In this document: piece after piece, positions 44,098 through 53,435 of the stretch
Numbering within the stretch: the first letter of the stretch is position 1
Layout: every line of letters begins with the position of its first letter
NCBI GenBank assembly: GCA_017744935.1
Contig: JAGIAI010000015.1
Span: forward strand, 22,630-86,629
Length of the DNA stretch: 64,000 nt
DNA from: Variovorax sp.
GTDB lineage: Bacteria > Pseudomonadota > Gammaproteobacteria > Burkholderiales > Burkholderiaceae_C
Reading direction: 5' to 3'
Made by a program: the position numbers and the translations under genes
Notes under the pieces: model-generated
What the model was told of the DNA's origin: nothing
What the model saw: only the letters and a program-made list of their open reading frames with translations
Databases searched by the model: none

Positions 44098-45150
44098 ATG
44101 TCCGACGCGAACGCTTCCACCCACGCATCCAGGCCCACGGTCGTGGTCGTCATCCCGTTCTACAACGGCGCCGACTTCATCGAGCGCTCGGTCAAGAGCG
44201 TGTTCAACCAGACAGTCCCGGCCGACGAGGTGATCGTCGTCAATGACGGTTCGCGGCCCGAGGAGCGTGAAGCCCTGGGGGCCTTGAACGCGCGCTATCC
44301 GTTCAGGATCGTCGACAAGGAGAACGGCGGACAAGGTTCTGCGCGCAACGCCGGTGTGGCGGCTTCGACCTCGGCGTACATCTGTTTCCTGGACCAGGAC
44401 GATTTCTATCTTCCGAACCATATCGAGATGCTGGTCAACGCCATTCCGGCTGGCGATGCGCGCTTCGGGTACGTCTACGCAGACCTGTACGAAGCCGACG
44501 TCGATGGCAACGTGGTGCGCACCGAACTGGTGAAGCAGCACGCAAAGCACAACCCCAAGACGAGCATCTTCGACTTGCTGCGCTATGACATGTTCGTGCT
44601 GCCTTCGGCCACCATCGTCGGGCGGGCAGCATTTGATGCGGTAGGCGGATTCGATCCCCAGTTCATGGGGTTCGAGGACGACGACCTGTTCCTTCGCATC
44701 TTCCGCAAGGGCTTCAGCAATCACTATCTGGATCGCGCGGTGACGGTTTGGTGCATCCACACCGAGAGCACTTCGTTCGGCATCCGCATGATTCGAAGCC
44801 GCTATCGCTTCTTCAAGAAGCTTGCGCAGACCTTTCCCGACGAGCCCAAGCGCGGGCGTTTCTACCTGCGCGACTACTTGATGCCGCGCTTCGGCAAGCT
44901 CTTCGTGGACCACGCGATCCAGGCGATCAAGCTCGACAACGAATACCGCGGCGAGATGTTCGAGCACCTCGATGACTACGTCCACATGGTGGTCACCAAC
45001 CCGTATGTGGGTGTCCGCGCCAAGACCAAGTTGCGAATCACGCGCTTCCTGCTGGCCCACAGCTCGCCTGGAATGGTGCGTGCCATCGGCACCGCCACCA
45101 AATTTCCCCTGATCCGCGGGTTCCGCCGGATCTACCGCACCGAAGCTTGA
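44098..45150 (+). CDS. GT2 family glycosyltransferase
   Basis: The 350-residue enzyme has TVVVVIPFYNGADFIERSV, VIVVNDGSRPEE, and FLDQDDFYLPNH in the metal-binding position. VGGFDPQFMGFEDDDLFLRI is the second acidic element. It follows the previous GT2 by 20 nt on the same strand. Its last 19 bases overlap the end of the convergent gene at 45132-45902. Confidence 0.84.
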   Translation: MSDANASTHASRPTVVVVIPFYNGADFIERSVKSVFNQTVPADEVIVVNDGSRPEEREALGALNARYPFRIVDKENGGQGSARNAGVAASTSAYICFLDQDDFYLPNHIEMLVNAIPAGDARFGYVYADLYEADVDGNVVRTELVKQHAKHNPKTSIFDLLRYDMFVLPSATIVGRAAFDAVGGFDPQFMGFEDDDLFLRIFRKGFSNHYLDRAVTVWCIHTESTSFGIRMIRSRYRFFKKLAQTFPDEPKRGRFYLRDYLMPRFGKLFVDHAIQAIKLDNEYRGEMFEHLDDYVHMVVTNPYVGVRAKTKLRITRFLLAHSSPGMVRAIGTATKFPLIRGFRRIYRTEA

Positions 45151-45902
45151 CCCCTTCGCATCGCGGCGCGAAAGCGCCAGAATGCGCCGGATGTCCAAAC
45201 CTTGAGCAGGCTGGTCACGTGCCAGTAGAGATGCTTGGCGTCGGTCCTGCTGGCGCGTTGGGCGTCGTGGCGCGCGAGAAGGTCTTCGGCGACCTGAAGC
45301 TTCCAGCCCGCGAGCTGGGTGCGGGCGCAGATGTCGAAGTCTTCGCCGTACATGAAGAAGCGCTCGTCGAAGCCGCCGATCTCGCGGTACGCCTCGCTGC
45401 GAAACAGCATGAAGAGCCCGGGAATCCAGTGCGGCACCACAGGCCGGACATAGTCGGGCCGTTTGCGCGTGAGGATCTCGCTCGGCGTGATGATGGCCCG
45501 ATGCTGCTCGGGCGCGTCCTTGCCGGGCTCGAGGATGCGGGGCGTCAGCAGGCCGCTGCGTGCCTCGGCCTGCGCGATCAGCGGCCCGAGCACATCTCCG
45601 TCGAAACGGATGTCCGGGTTGAGCACCAGGAACCACGGCGTTCCACAATGCCCGAAGGCCTGGTTGTGATTCGCCCCGAAGCCCATCGGCGCCGGGTTTT
45701 CGATCCGCTCCAGCGCAAAGCGCCAGGTGGCGCCCTCGAGCACGTCGGGTTCCGGCACGTTGATGGTCAGCACGACCTTCTCGATCACCGCGTGGCCGAA
45801 TCGGTCCAACTGCTCCAGCAGCGGCTTCACCAGCGCAAGCTGACCGTGGCTCACGATCGACACGGTGATGGGTTGGGTCAGGGGGGAAGCGGGCGTCGGC
45901 AT
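45132..45902 (-). CDS. GT2 family glycosyltransferase, WbbL/rhamnosyltransferase-like
   Basis: The 256-residue enzyme has ITVSIVSHGQLALVKPLLEQL, MGFGANHNQAFG, and FLVLNPDIRF, with NPD in the metal site. GGFDERFFMYGEDFDICAR follows, the pattern seen in WbbL-like rhamnosyltransferases. Such enzymes often add the first rhamnose to lipid-linked GlcNAc, which would fit the WecA-like gene 44 bp away on the other strand. The exact acceptor is inferred. Confidence 0.8.
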   Translation of the reverse strand: MPTPASPLTQPITVSIVSHGQLALVKPLLEQLDRFGHAVIEKVVLTINVPEPDVLEGATWRFALERIENPAPMGFGANHNQAFGHCGTPWFLVLNPDIRFDGDVLGPLIAQAEARSGLLTPRILEPGKDAPEQHRAIITPSEILTRKRPDYVRPVVPHWIPGLFMLFRSEAYREIGGFDERFFMYGEDFDICARTQLAGWKLQVAEDLLARHDAQRASRTDAKHLYWHVTSLLKVWTSGAFWRFRAAMRRGQASVR

Positions 45903-45946
45903 GGTCTAATTTCGCCCGGGAATTCTAGGGTTCCCGCTCCACACCC

Positions 45947-47041
45947 ATGATTGCATTGATCGTTATCAGCTTCCTCATCTCCGCCCTGGGCGTGCAGATC
46001 TTCATGCGCCGCGGGCGCAGGTATGCGCGGCGCTACGCGGCAGACATGCCGCAGCGCTTCCACAAGGGGCATGTGCCGCGCCTCGGTGGCGCGGGCATCC
46101 TGATGGGGATGGGCGTTGCCTGGCTGGTCGCGGGGCTCCCATCCGATCCCTTCAATGTGTCGTGGCCGCTCAAGACGTCGCTTCTCACGCTGCTGTGCAT
46201 CTCGCCTGCGGTGCTCGGCGGCATCATCGAGGACGTGACGCAGCAGGTCTCTGTCCGCTACAGGCTCAGTCTCACCATCGGTTGCGCGCTGGTGGTGTGC
46301 TGGGTGCTCAACATCGGCGTGTCGCGCACCGGCTTCCCAGTCCTTGACGGCTGGCTCCAGGCGATGCCCTACGTGGCTCTGCTGTTCGCGGCGTTGGCCA
46401 TCGGCGGCCTGCCGCACGCCTTCAACATAATCGATGGCTACAACGGCCTCGCGGGCACGGTCGCCGTGCTGGTGTGCCTTGCGATCTCGCACGTCGCGCT
46501 GCAGGTCGGCGATCGGCAGCTCGCGGCCATGGTCATCTGCCTGGTCGGCGCCACGCTGGGCTTCCTGATGTGGAACTACCCGCGCGGCAAGATCTTCGCG
46601 GGAGATGGCGGCGCCTACGTATGGGGCATGGTGATCGCCATTGCGGCGGTCACGCTGGTGCAGCGGCACCGGGTCGTCTCGCCGTGGTTTCCGATGCTGC
46701 TGCTGATCTATCCGGTGTGGGAAACCGTGTTTTCCATCTACCGGAAGGTTGCGCGTGGCCAGTCTCCGGGCATGGCGGACGCGCTGCACTTCCATCAGTT
46801 GATCTTCCGCCGTATCGTCCGCGTGGCTTTTGCGGACGACGAGGCGCGACAGATGCTCGCGCGCAACAATCGGACCTCGCCCTACCTGTGGATCTTCGCC
46901 GCGCTGACGGTGGTGCCGGCTGTGCTGTTCTGGAACAACACACCCGTACTGATCGCCTTCTGCATCCTGTTCATCGCGACGTACGTGGCGGCGTATCTCA
47001 TGATCGTGCGCTTCAAGGTGCCGCGCTGGTTGCGGCCCTGA
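45947..47041 (+). CDS. WecA/MraY-family undecaprenyl-phosphate sugar-1-phosphate transferase
   Basis: The 364-residue membrane protein has about ten transmembrane segments. It would start polymer synthesis by moving a sugar-1-phosphate from UDP to undecaprenyl phosphate. Family motifs are [26 protein letters not shown] (ED where WecA has DD), [14 protein letters not shown] (catalytic Asp), [11 protein letters not shown], and the HFHQLI element near residue 285. The sugar (GlcNAc, GalNAc, QuiNAc or FucNAc) cannot be read off. It is the last polysaccharide gene before argB, 49 nt downstream. Confidence 0.85.
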   Translation: MIALIVISFLISALGVQIFMRRGRRYARRYAADMPQRFHKGHVPRLGGAGILMGMGVAWLVAGLPSDPFNVSWPLKTSLLTLLCISPAVLGGIIEDVTQQVSVRYRLSLTIGCALVVCWVLNIGVSRTGFPVLDGWLQAMPYVALLFAALAIGGLPHAFNIIDGYNGLAGTVAVLVCLAISHVALQVGDRQLAAMVICLVGATLGFLMWNYPRGKIFAGDGGAYVWGMVIAIAAVTLVQRHRVVSPWFPMLLLIYPVWETVFSIYRKVARGQSPGMADALHFHQLIFRRIVRVAFADDEARQMLARNNRTSPYLWIFAALTVVPAVLFWNNTPVLIAFCILFIATYVAAYLMIVRFKVPRWLRP

Positions 47042-47090
47042 GTTCCGCGTCACAATTCCGAATCCGGACTTCGTCTCTCGACTGCCCAAC

Positions 47091-47984
47091 ATGACCGATT
47101 CCGTCCTCAACATTGCCCCTCGCGACAAGGCTGAAATCCTGGCCCAGGCGCTGCCGTACATCCGCAAGTTCCACGGCAAGACCATCGTCATCAAGTACGG
47201 CGGCAATGCCATGACCGATCCTGAACTGCAGGCGGACTTCGCGGAAGACGTGGTGCTGCTCAAGCTCGTCGGCATGAATCCGGTGGTGGTGCATGGCGGA
47301 GGCCCGCAGATCGAGGCGGCGCTCAACCGGCTCGGCAAGAAGGGCCACTTCATCCAGGGCATGCGAGTGACGGACTCCGAGACCATGGAAGTCGTCGAAT
47401 GGGTGCTGGCCGGCGAAGTCCAGCAGGACATCGTGGGCCTCATCAACCAGGCCGGTGGCAAGGCGGTGGGATTGACCGGCCGCGACGGTGGCCTGATTCG
47501 TGCCCAGAAGCTCAAGATGGCCGACCGGAACGACCCCAACTTGCACCATGACGTCGGCCAGGTCGGCGACATCGTCTCGATCGACCCCAGCGTGGTCAAG
47601 GCATTGCAGGACGATGCTTTCATCCCTGTCGTCAGCCCGATCGGCTTCGGCGAGGAGAACGAGAGCTACAACATCAACGCCGACGTCGTCGCCGGCAAGC
47701 TGGCCACGGTGCTCAAGGCCGAGAAGCTGATGATGCTCACCAACACGCCCGGCGTGCTCGACAAGAACGGCAATCTGCTGACCGACCTGAGCGCGCGCGA
47801 GATCGACGAGCTCTTTGCCGACGGCACGATTTCCGGGGGCATGCTGCCGAAGATCGAAGGTGCGCTCGATGCGGCCAAGAGCGGCGTGAATGCGGTGCAC
47901 ATCATCGACGGCCGTGTGCCGCACGCCATGCTGCTCGAGATCCTCACGGAGCAGGCATTCGGCACGATGATCCGGGCCCGGTAG
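47091..47984 (+). CDS. argB: Acetylglutamate kinase
   Basis: ArgB phosphorylates N-acetylglutamate in arginine synthesis. The 297-residue protein has [11 protein letters not shown] (phosphate binding), [13 protein letters not shown] (substrate site) and [21 protein letters not shown]. It has the C-terminal [27 protein letters not shown], and the length is normal. It is a core gene and marks the right border of the polysaccharide locus. Confidence 0.96.
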   Translation: MTDSVLNIAPRDKAEILAQALPYIRKFHGKTIVIKYGGNAMTDPELQADFAEDVVLLKLVGMNPVVVHGGGPQIEAALNRLGKKGHFIQGMRVTDSETMEVVEWVLAGEVQQDIVGLINQAGGKAVGLTGRDGGLIRAQKLKMADRNDPNLHHDVGQVGDIVSIDPSVVKALQDDAFIPVVSPIGFGEENESYNINADVVAGKLATVLKAEKLMMLTNTPGVLDKNGNLLTDLSAREIDELFADGTISGGMLPKIEGALDAAKSGVNAVHIIDGRVPHAMLLEILTEQAFGTMIRAR

Positions 47985-47995
47985 GCCCGTCCTTC

Positions 47996-49015
47996 TCAGC
48001 CTTCGTAGCCGTTGGGATTGGCCTGCTGCCAGCGCCAGCTGTCGGCGCACATCTGGTCCAGCCCGCGGTGAGCGCGCCACCCCAATACATTCCGGGCCAT
48101 TGACGGGTCGGCCCAGTAGGCCGGGACATCGCCGGGTCGGCGGGGGCCAATCTCGTAGCTGAGCGGCCTGCCGCTCGCGCGCTCGAAGGCTTTCACCACG
48201 TCGAGGACCGAAGCGCCCTCGCCGGTGCCGAGGTTGACCTTGAGCAGGCCGGGTTGCTTCTCCGCATGCCGCAGCGCAGCGACATGGCCCTCAGCGAGAT
48301 CCATGACGTGCACGTAGTCGCGCACACCCGTGCCGTCGGCGGTGGGGTAGTCGCCGCCATGGACTGCAAGCTTTTCCCGCAAGCCGACCGCGACCTGGCA
48401 CACGAAGGGCATCAGGTTGTTGGGCTTACCTTGCGGGTGCTCGCCGATCAAGCCGCTTTCGTGGGCGCCGACCGGATTGAAATAGCGCAGCAACGCGATC
48501 CGCCAGTCGGGGTGCGCGTGCTGCAGGTCAGACAGGGCCTGCTCGACCATCAGCTTCGACCACCCGTACGGATTGGCCGGGCGCAGCGCCGCGTTCTCGG
48601 GGATCGGTGAGCGTTCGGGGTCGCCATAGACGGTTGCCGACGACGAGAAGATCAGCGTGCGCACGCCGGCGGCTTGCATCGCCGCCGCGAGCACCAGGGT
48701 GCCGTTGACGTTGTTGTCGTAATACGTGATCGGGTCTGCGACAGAGTCGCCCACGGCCTTCAGCCCCGCGAAATGGATGACACCGCCGATTCGCTGCTCG
48801 CGGAACAGGCGATCGAGCAGGGGCCGGTCACGAACGTCGCCTTCGATGAACTCCGGCGTCTTGCCGATGATGCGCTCCAGCCGCTCTAGCACCCGCACGT
48901 CGCTGTTGACGAGGTTGTCCAGGATCACCGGCGTGTATGACGCCTGCGCAAGAGCCACGCAGGTATGGCTGCCGATAAAGCCGGCGCCGCCGGTGACAAG
49001 AATGCGTGTGCTCAT
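47996..49015 (-). CDS. galE: UDP-glucose 4-epimerase, copy 2
   Basis: The 339-residue extended SDR has [26 protein letters not shown] and YGWSKLMVEQALS, with ESGLIGEHPQGKPNNLMPF and ADGTGVRDYVHVMDLAEGH. It is closely similar to the copy at 32885-33883 along its whole length. It stands alone, reversed between argB and slmA, and may supply UDP-Gal or a HexNAc for core or O-antigen. Confidence 0.94.
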   Translation of the reverse strand: MSTRILVTGGAGFIGSHTCVALAQASYTPVILDNLVNSDVRVLERLERIIGKTPEFIEGDVRDRPLLDRLFREQRIGGVIHFAGLKAVGDSVADPITYYDNNVNGTLVLAAAMQAAGVRTLIFSSSATVYGDPERSPIPENAALRPANPYGWSKLMVEQALSDLQHAHPDWRIALLRYFNPVGAHESGLIGEHPQGKPNNLMPFVCQVAVGLREKLAVHGGDYPTADGTGVRDYVHVMDLAEGHVAALRHAEKQPGLLKVNLGTGEGASVLDVVKAFERASGRPLSYEIGPRRPGDVPAYWADPSMARNVLGWRAHRGLDQMCADSWRWQQANPNGYEG

Positions 49016-49137
49016 CGAATTCGATCCAGAGCTGGTTGAAAAGATGTGTCGATTCTGCGCGACAAGCAGGGGTTGTCCGGTTGGCAGCCGCTAACAGCCC
49101 TGTGCGAGAATCATTTTTTTACATTTTGCGCGTGCCC

Positions 49138-49782
49138 ATGCAGAACGACGAGCCCAGCGCCGTTGGCGCCCCCAGCACTTCAGACCCGGTGGCCGCACCG
49201 ATGCGAAAACGGCCCAAGCCGGGAGAACGGCGCGTGCAAATTCTCCAGGCGCTTGCGTCCATGCTCGAACAGCCGGGCGCCGAACGTGTGACCACTGCCG
49301 CGCTGGCCGCGCGTCTCGAAGTAAGTGAGGCCGCGCTTTATCGGCACTTCGCGAGCAAGGCCCAGATGTTCGAAGGGCTCATCGACTTCATCGAGCAAAG
49401 CGTGTTCACGCTCGTCAACCAGATCGTGGAGCGCGAGGGCGCGGGCCGGGATCAGGCTGCGCGCATCGTTGCAATGGTGGTGCAGTTCGCCGAGAAGAAC
49501 CCGGGCATGACCCGCGTGATGGTCGGCGATGCACTGGTCTTCGAGAACGAGCGCTTGCAAAACCGCATGAATCAGTTCTTCGACAAGATCGAGGCCACTT
49601 TGCGGCAGGTCTTGCGCGACGCGGCGGCAGGCGATGGCGCCTCCGCGCCGACCGTCGATGCGCAGATTCGCGCCTCCGCAATCACCGCCTTCGTCGTGGG
49701 ACGTCTGCAGCGCTTCGCGCGCTCGGGTTTCCGGCGCCTGCCTTCCGAGCACCTCGACGCGGCGGTCGCGTTGATGCTCTGA
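49138..49782 (+). CDS. slmA: Nucleoid occlusion factor SlmA (TetR family)
   Basis: SlmA binds sites on the chromosome and blocks FtsZ assembly over the nucleoid. The 214-residue protein has a 25-residue disordered start and then KPGERRVQILQALASMLEQ. The helix-turn-helix is TTAALAARLEVSEAALYRHFASK. VRDAL-type helices with NPGMTRVMVGDAL and NRMNQFFDKIEATLRQ match SlmA rather than a metabolic TetR. A GTG two codons upstream (49132) is an alternative start. argB and slmA are near neighbours in other Burkholderiales as I recall, here separated by galE. Confidence 0.86.
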   Translation: MQNDEPSAVGAPSTSDPVAAPMRKRPKPGERRVQILQALASMLEQPGAERVTTAALAARLEVSEAALYRHFASKAQMFEGLIDFIEQSVFTLVNQIVEREGAGRDQAARIVAMVVQFAEKNPGMTRVMVGDALVFENERLQNRMNQFFDKIEATLRQVLRDAAAGDGASAPTVDAQIRASAITAFVVGRLQRFARSGFRRLPSEHLDAAVALML

Positions 49783-49798
49783 GCGCGGCGCTACCCAA

Positions 49799-50200
49799 TC
49801 AGATCATCGACTTTGCCTGGTTCAGGACAAAGTCGCAGGCCTTCTTGGTGAGTTCCGCCTTGAGGCCGCTTCCGGTCAGATCCATCTTCTTGCCGTCGCT
49901 GCTCGTCAGGATGCCTTTCGATCCGTCGACGTAGCCCGCGTCCGAAGCCGGCTGGCCGCCTGGGATCTTGCTCATGAGCTGGTCCTTGACGGAGGAAGCG
50001 TTCGCGCCGCTCAGGTAGTTGTTCTTCAGGCAGTACTCCAGCACGCCCGCGGCGTTGCCGAGACTGCCCGACGCCATCGATCCCGCTCCCGAACTCGATC
50101 CTCCGGCGAGTCCCTTGAGAACGTCGAGACCTTGCGCATGCGCGCAGCCGAGCGCGCCTGCGAAAACGAGTGCCAAACCCTGTCGGGTGAAGTGGTTCAT
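49799..50200 (-). CDS. DUF2501 family exported protein
   Basis: The 133-residue protein has a signal peptide (LALVFAGALGCAHA), so it should be periplasmic. The mature part has a Gly/Ser-rich stretch (GGSSSGAGSMASGS), then AGVLEYCLKNNYLSG and LTKKACDFVLNQAKSM. The last two segments each hold a Cys and may form a disulfide, as in DUF2501 (YjjA-like) proteins of unknown function. AAGGAGGT 5 nt before the ATG at 50200 is a near-perfect ribosome site, suggesting strong translation. Confidence 0.8.
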   Translation of the reverse strand: MNHFTRQGLALVFAGALGCAHAQGLDVLKGLAGGSSSGAGSMASGSLGNAAGVLEYCLKNNYLSGANASSVKDQLMSKIPGGQPASDAGYVDGSKGILTSSDGKKMDLTGSGLKAELTKKACDFVLNQAKSMI

Positions 50201-50323
50201 GTGTACCTCCTTGAAATGGAAAAAACGCGCGAAGACTAGCGCAAGCCCGAGGCAGGACCACGACGACATTGCAACAGTTCGTGGGCAGAATGAGCGACCT
50301 CAAATGCGAGCGTCTGTTGAAGC

Positions 50324-51700
50324 ATGAAGACTCCGCCAATGCCAACGCTGCCCACTGGCCGACGGCTCGTCCTCTGGCTCGCGTTGATTGCTGTGCTCAT
50401 CGTGGCGATCTGGCTCGTCGTGCGCTATGTGAGTCCGCTGCCGCCGCGCTCGATCGTCATGAGCACCGGCGCCACCGACGGCGCCTATCACCGATTCGGC
50501 CTGCGTTACCAGGAGCTGTTGAAGGCCGAAGGCATCCGGCTTGAACTGCGACCGTCGAGCGGCGGGGTCGAGAACCTGCAGCGGCTCAATGACGGCACGG
50601 TCGAAGTGGCCTTCGTGCAGGGCGGCACGGGTATCCTCGCGCTTGATCCCGATGCACCGGCGGATTCGACGCCGCTGCGCTCGCTCGCGACGGTGGCCTT
50701 CGAGCCGGTATGGATCTTCACGCGCACGCTCGATGTATCAAAGGGGCTGGAAGTCCTGGCTGGCAAGCGCATTGCTGTGGGCGTGGCGGGCAGCGGCAAC
50801 TATCAGGTCGCGCACCAGTTGCTGGCGGTCTATGGCGTCACCGTGCCCGACGGTCAGCAAGGCGCGGTCGACGGCACGACCTTCGTGAGCGCCGGTGGCC
50901 TTGCCGCCGCGGATCTGCTGACGAAGGGTGAGGTGGACGCGGTGATCATCATTGCGGCGCCGCAGGCGGCGGCGGTCCAGAAGCTGCTGGCCGACCCGGC
51001 CGTGCGGCTCGCGTCGCTCGATCACGTCGAGGGGCTGGCGCGCCGCTATTCGTACTTCCAGCCGGTCAGCCTGAAGCGGGGCTCCGTCAATCCGAAGCTC
51101 GACCTGCCTTCGCAGGACATCAAACTGCTCGCGACCACGGCCAACCTCGTGGTGCGCGATGAGCTGCATCCCGCGTTGGCCTATCTGCTGCTCGAAGCCG
51201 CGCGCCAAGTGCATCGCCAGCCCAGTCTCATCAACCGGCCGGACGACTTCCCGAGTGCGCAGGGGACCGACTTTCCCTTGTCGGACCAGGCGGAACGGTA
51301 CTTCAAGCACGGTCGGCCCTTCCTCCAGAACTACCTGCCGTTCTGGGCCGCGAACTACGTGCAGCGCCTGCTTTTGCTGCTAGTGCCGTTGATTGCGATC
51401 CTCGTGCCGCTGGGGCGCGTGCTGCCGGGGCTCATCGGATGGCGGCGCCGAAGCCGGCTGTATCGGCGCTATGGCGAGCTGAAGTTTCTGGAGCAGGATC
51501 TTGCGTCGCGCAAACTCGACGCCGCAGAACGCAGCCAAGCGCTGTCACGCCTCGACCACATTGAGGAAGAGATCATCGAGACCAAGTTCCCGCTCGATTT
51601 TTCGGACCGCGTCTACACGCTGCGCCAGCATGTGGACTACGTCCGCGCGCAACTGAACCGGCAGATGGAAGCCGCCGGTGATCGCCGCGAAGCCCAATGA
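50324..51700 (+). CDS. Membrane-anchored TAXI-type TRAP solute-binding protein
   Basis: The 458-residue protein has one N-terminal transmembrane anchor (LVLWLALIAVLIVAIWLVV). A TAXI domain follows: IVMSTGATDGAYHRFG, then LRPSSGGVENLQRLNDG, then VAFVQGGTG. A second hydrophobic segment lies near residues 345-372 (LLLLVPLIAILVPLGRVLPG), and a charged C-terminal helical region follows. This long, two-membrane-segment form is known from proteobacteria without a TRAP permease alongside, and none is next to it here. Ligand and partner are unknown. A hairpin terminator follows 17 bp after the stop. Confidence 0.85.
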   Translation: MKTPPMPTLPTGRRLVLWLALIAVLIVAIWLVVRYVSPLPPRSIVMSTGATDGAYHRFGLRYQELLKAEGIRLELRPSSGGVENLQRLNDGTVEVAFVQGGTGILALDPDAPADSTPLRSLATVAFEPVWIFTRTLDVSKGLEVLAGKRIAVGVAGSGNYQVAHQLLAVYGVTVPDGQQGAVDGTTFVSAGGLAAADLLTKGEVDAVIIIAAPQAAAVQKLLADPAVRLASLDHVEGLARRYSYFQPVSLKRGSVNPKLDLPSQDIKLLATTANLVVRDELHPALAYLLLEAARQVHRQPSLINRPDDFPSAQGTDFPLSDQAERYFKHGRPFLQNYLPFWAANYVQRLLLLLVPLIAILVPLGRVLPGLIGWRRRSRLYRRYGELKFLEQDLASRKLDAAERSQALSRLDHIEEEIIETKFPLDFSDRVYTLRQHVDYVRAQLNRQMEAAGDRREAQ

Positions 51701-51717
51701 GCCCGCGCATGAAAAAA

Positions 51718-51745
51718 GCCGGGGCCGCGTTGCCGCGGTTCCGGC
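51718..51745. terminator. Bidirectional hairpin terminator
   Basis: A 12-bp stem (51718-51729 with 51734-51745, two G-T pairs) encloses a TTGC loop. On the minus strand it is followed by six T residues (51717-51712), and on the plus strand by TTTCCTTT. It serves the convergent genes ending at 51700 and 51767. Confidence 0.85.
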
Positions 51746-51766
51746 TTTCCTTTGCCCCGACTCTGA

Positions 51767-52117
51767 TTAAAGAGCGGCTTGGCGGGTGAAGGAAACCTTC
51801 GGCTTCAGGTAAGCCGCCGGCACTTGGTCGCGGTAGAAGGCGCGACGGTCAAGGCTTTGCAGCGGGTTGTGGGCAGCTGCGACAGCCTGTTCCTTCACGA
51901 CGGCGCGGTTGGTCGTCGATGCGACAGTTTCCACGCCTGCGTCGGCTGCATCACCGTACGCGTTGCCGGCACGGGCGGCAGCCACGGCGCTACCTTGAAC
52001 GTCGGCGCGGCTGTTGGCCGTGGTCAGGGGATGCACGCCGTCATAGGTTTCAGCGTTGGCGCCAGCGACGGCCAGGAGGGAGAGAGCAGCCGCTGCGAGG
52101 ATCTTCGAGGTGTTCAT
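51767..52117 (-). CDS. Small exported protein, DUF4148-like
   Basis: The 116-residue protein has a clear signal peptide (MNTSKILAAAALSLLAVAGANA) and a mature domain rich in Ala. YDGVHPLTTANSRADVQGSAVAAARAGNAYGD and repeated A-V-A-A-A elements are seen in the mature part. The repeated R/K-x-x-V-x-x-x-A-V-A-A-A-R pattern is like DUF4148 proteins, which are common in Burkholderiales and of unknown function. The start at 52117 is set by the signal peptide and AAGGA upstream. Confidence 0.7.
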   Translation of the reverse strand: MNTSKILAAAALSLLAVAGANAETYDGVHPLTTANSRADVQGSAVAAARAGNAYGDAADAGVETVASTTNRAVVKEQAVAAAHNPLQSLDRRAFYRDQVPAAYLKPKVSFTRQAAL

Positions 52118-52324
52118 GTCAGGTTCCTTCAATGCGTTTTGGACGATTCCGAACCGGTCGCGGGGTGTGTCGCCATCCACTTCAGGGGCCACAGCGCTCA
52201 GTGCCTGTTCGTCCAGATCAGCTTGCTGGCTGGTCCGTGAGATGGAGTTTGCGCGCTTTTTCTAAGTAAAAACCCTCATAAAAAGAAGCGCGGCGTCACC
52301 AAATTGGAAACAATCGACCAGCGC

Positions 52325-52342
52325 CCCGGCGGTGCCGCCGGG
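52325..52342 (-). terminator. Weak candidate hairpin downstream of the TRAP/sugar-acid operon
   Basis: An 8-bp stem (CCCGGCGG-type, 52325-52332 with 52335-52342) with a 2-nt loop lies 22 bp past the stop of the gene at 52365. There is no T-run on the minus strand, so it may only help a Rho-dependent end. The rest of the 247-bp gap 52118-52364 shows nothing else I can name. Confidence 0.3.
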
Positions 52343-52364
52343 TGCTCAAACGCATCGAAACCCG

Positions 52365-53423
52365 TCAATCGACGGCAACGCCGACCTTTTTTCCGGCTTC
52401 GACGATCTCGCGCCAGGTGGCGTCGTCGAGCCAGATCCCGTCGCGCTCGCGGGTTGCGCGCGCCTGACGTTCCGGCTCACCGGCGATCTGAACCGCCTCG
52501 AAGCCGGCGCCCGGCGGACTCTGGCGTAGCCACTCCACAAAGGCAGTGGCCTCCTGCTCGAAGGCCGCTTGCGTGCCAAGCTTCGCTGGATCGATGAGGA
52601 CGGTGAGCATTCCGTTGAGCACCGTACGCGCCGTGTCGGCCGGCCGATGCCATGTACCACCCCCAGTGAGTGCGCCGCCGAGCAGTTCGCAGGCCACCGC
52701 CATGCCATAGCCCTTGTGCTCGCCGAAAGTCATGAGCGCACCGAAGAGGCCGTTGCTCTGCGGAACGACCACCACACCCGGATCGTTCGTCGGCGCGCCG
52801 TGTTCGTCGATCAGGTAGCCGGTCGGCACGCGCTCACCCTTGTTGTGCGCGACGCGCATCTTGCCCTGCGCCACGCGGCTGGTCGCGAAATCGAGGATGA
52901 ATGGCTGTGCGCCCGCCAGCGGCACGCCGATGCAGCAGGGGTTCGTGCCGAAGCGCCCGTCGCCGCCGCCCCACGGTGCGACCACCGGTCGCGACAGGAC
53001 GTTGACGAAGTGCATGGCGACCAGGCCTTGCGAAGTCGCCATCTCCGCGAAATGCCCGATGCGCCCCAGATGATGCGATTCGGCGAGCGAGACGATGCAG
53101 CTGCCGTTTTGCTTCGCGCGTGCGATGCCGAGCTCCATCGCCTGCACGCCGACGATCTGGCCGTAGCCGTGCTGACCGTCGATGGCGAGCATCGCGCCTG
53201 CATCGAGCTTGACCTTGATCGAGGCGTTCGGCTTGAGCCCGCCTTCGGCCACGGCGTCGACATAACGCGGCACCATGCCGACGCCGTGCGAATCGTGACC
53301 GCTCAGATTGGCGAGCACGAGGTTGGCTGCGACCTGTTCGGCCTCGGCCGCGGAACTGCCCGCGGCTTGCACGATGGCTGCGACTTGCTTTCGCAGCGTG
53401 GATGCCTGGATGGTTCTGGACAT
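52365..53423 (-). CDS. Ldh-family (malate/L-lactate/ureidoglycolate-type) NAD(P) dehydrogenase
   Basis: The 352-residue protein belongs to the Ldh_2 family (MdhB, YlbC, DpkA-like). It has GHDSHGVGMVPRYVDAV (catalytic His), AMLAIDGQHGYGQ, SHHLGRIGHFAEMA, and LDFATSRVAQGKMRVA. The specific 2-hydroxy acid or imino acid is not readable. It is the last gene of the GntR-TRAP-UxaA operon, 12 nt after the dehydratase. In that setting it may reduce or oxidise a lactate or keto-acid product. Confidence 0.85.
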   Translation of the reverse strand: MSRTIQASTLRKQVAAIVQAAGSSAAEAEQVAANLVLANLSGHDSHGVGMVPRYVDAVAEGGLKPNASIKVKLDAGAMLAIDGQHGYGQIVGVQAMELGIARAKQNGSCIVSLAESHHLGRIGHFAEMATSQGLVAMHFVNVLSRPVVAPWGGGDGRFGTNPCCIGVPLAGAQPFILDFATSRVAQGKMRVAHNKGERVPTGYLIDEHGAPTNDPGVVVVPQSNGLFGALMTFGEHKGYGMAVACELLGGALTGGGTWHRPADTARTVLNGMLTVLIDPAKLGTQAAFEQEATAFVEWLRQSPPGAGFEAVQIAGEPERQARATRERDGIWLDDATWREIVEAGKKVGVAVD

Positions 53424-53435
53424 GGTCTCTCTTTC

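Noticed and set aside
46222..46236. Glu-Asp instead of Asp-Asp in the first catalytic motif of the WecA/MraY-like protein
   Set aside because: I recall the same ED form in related proteobacterial members, so it is probably normal for this subgroup and not a lesion.
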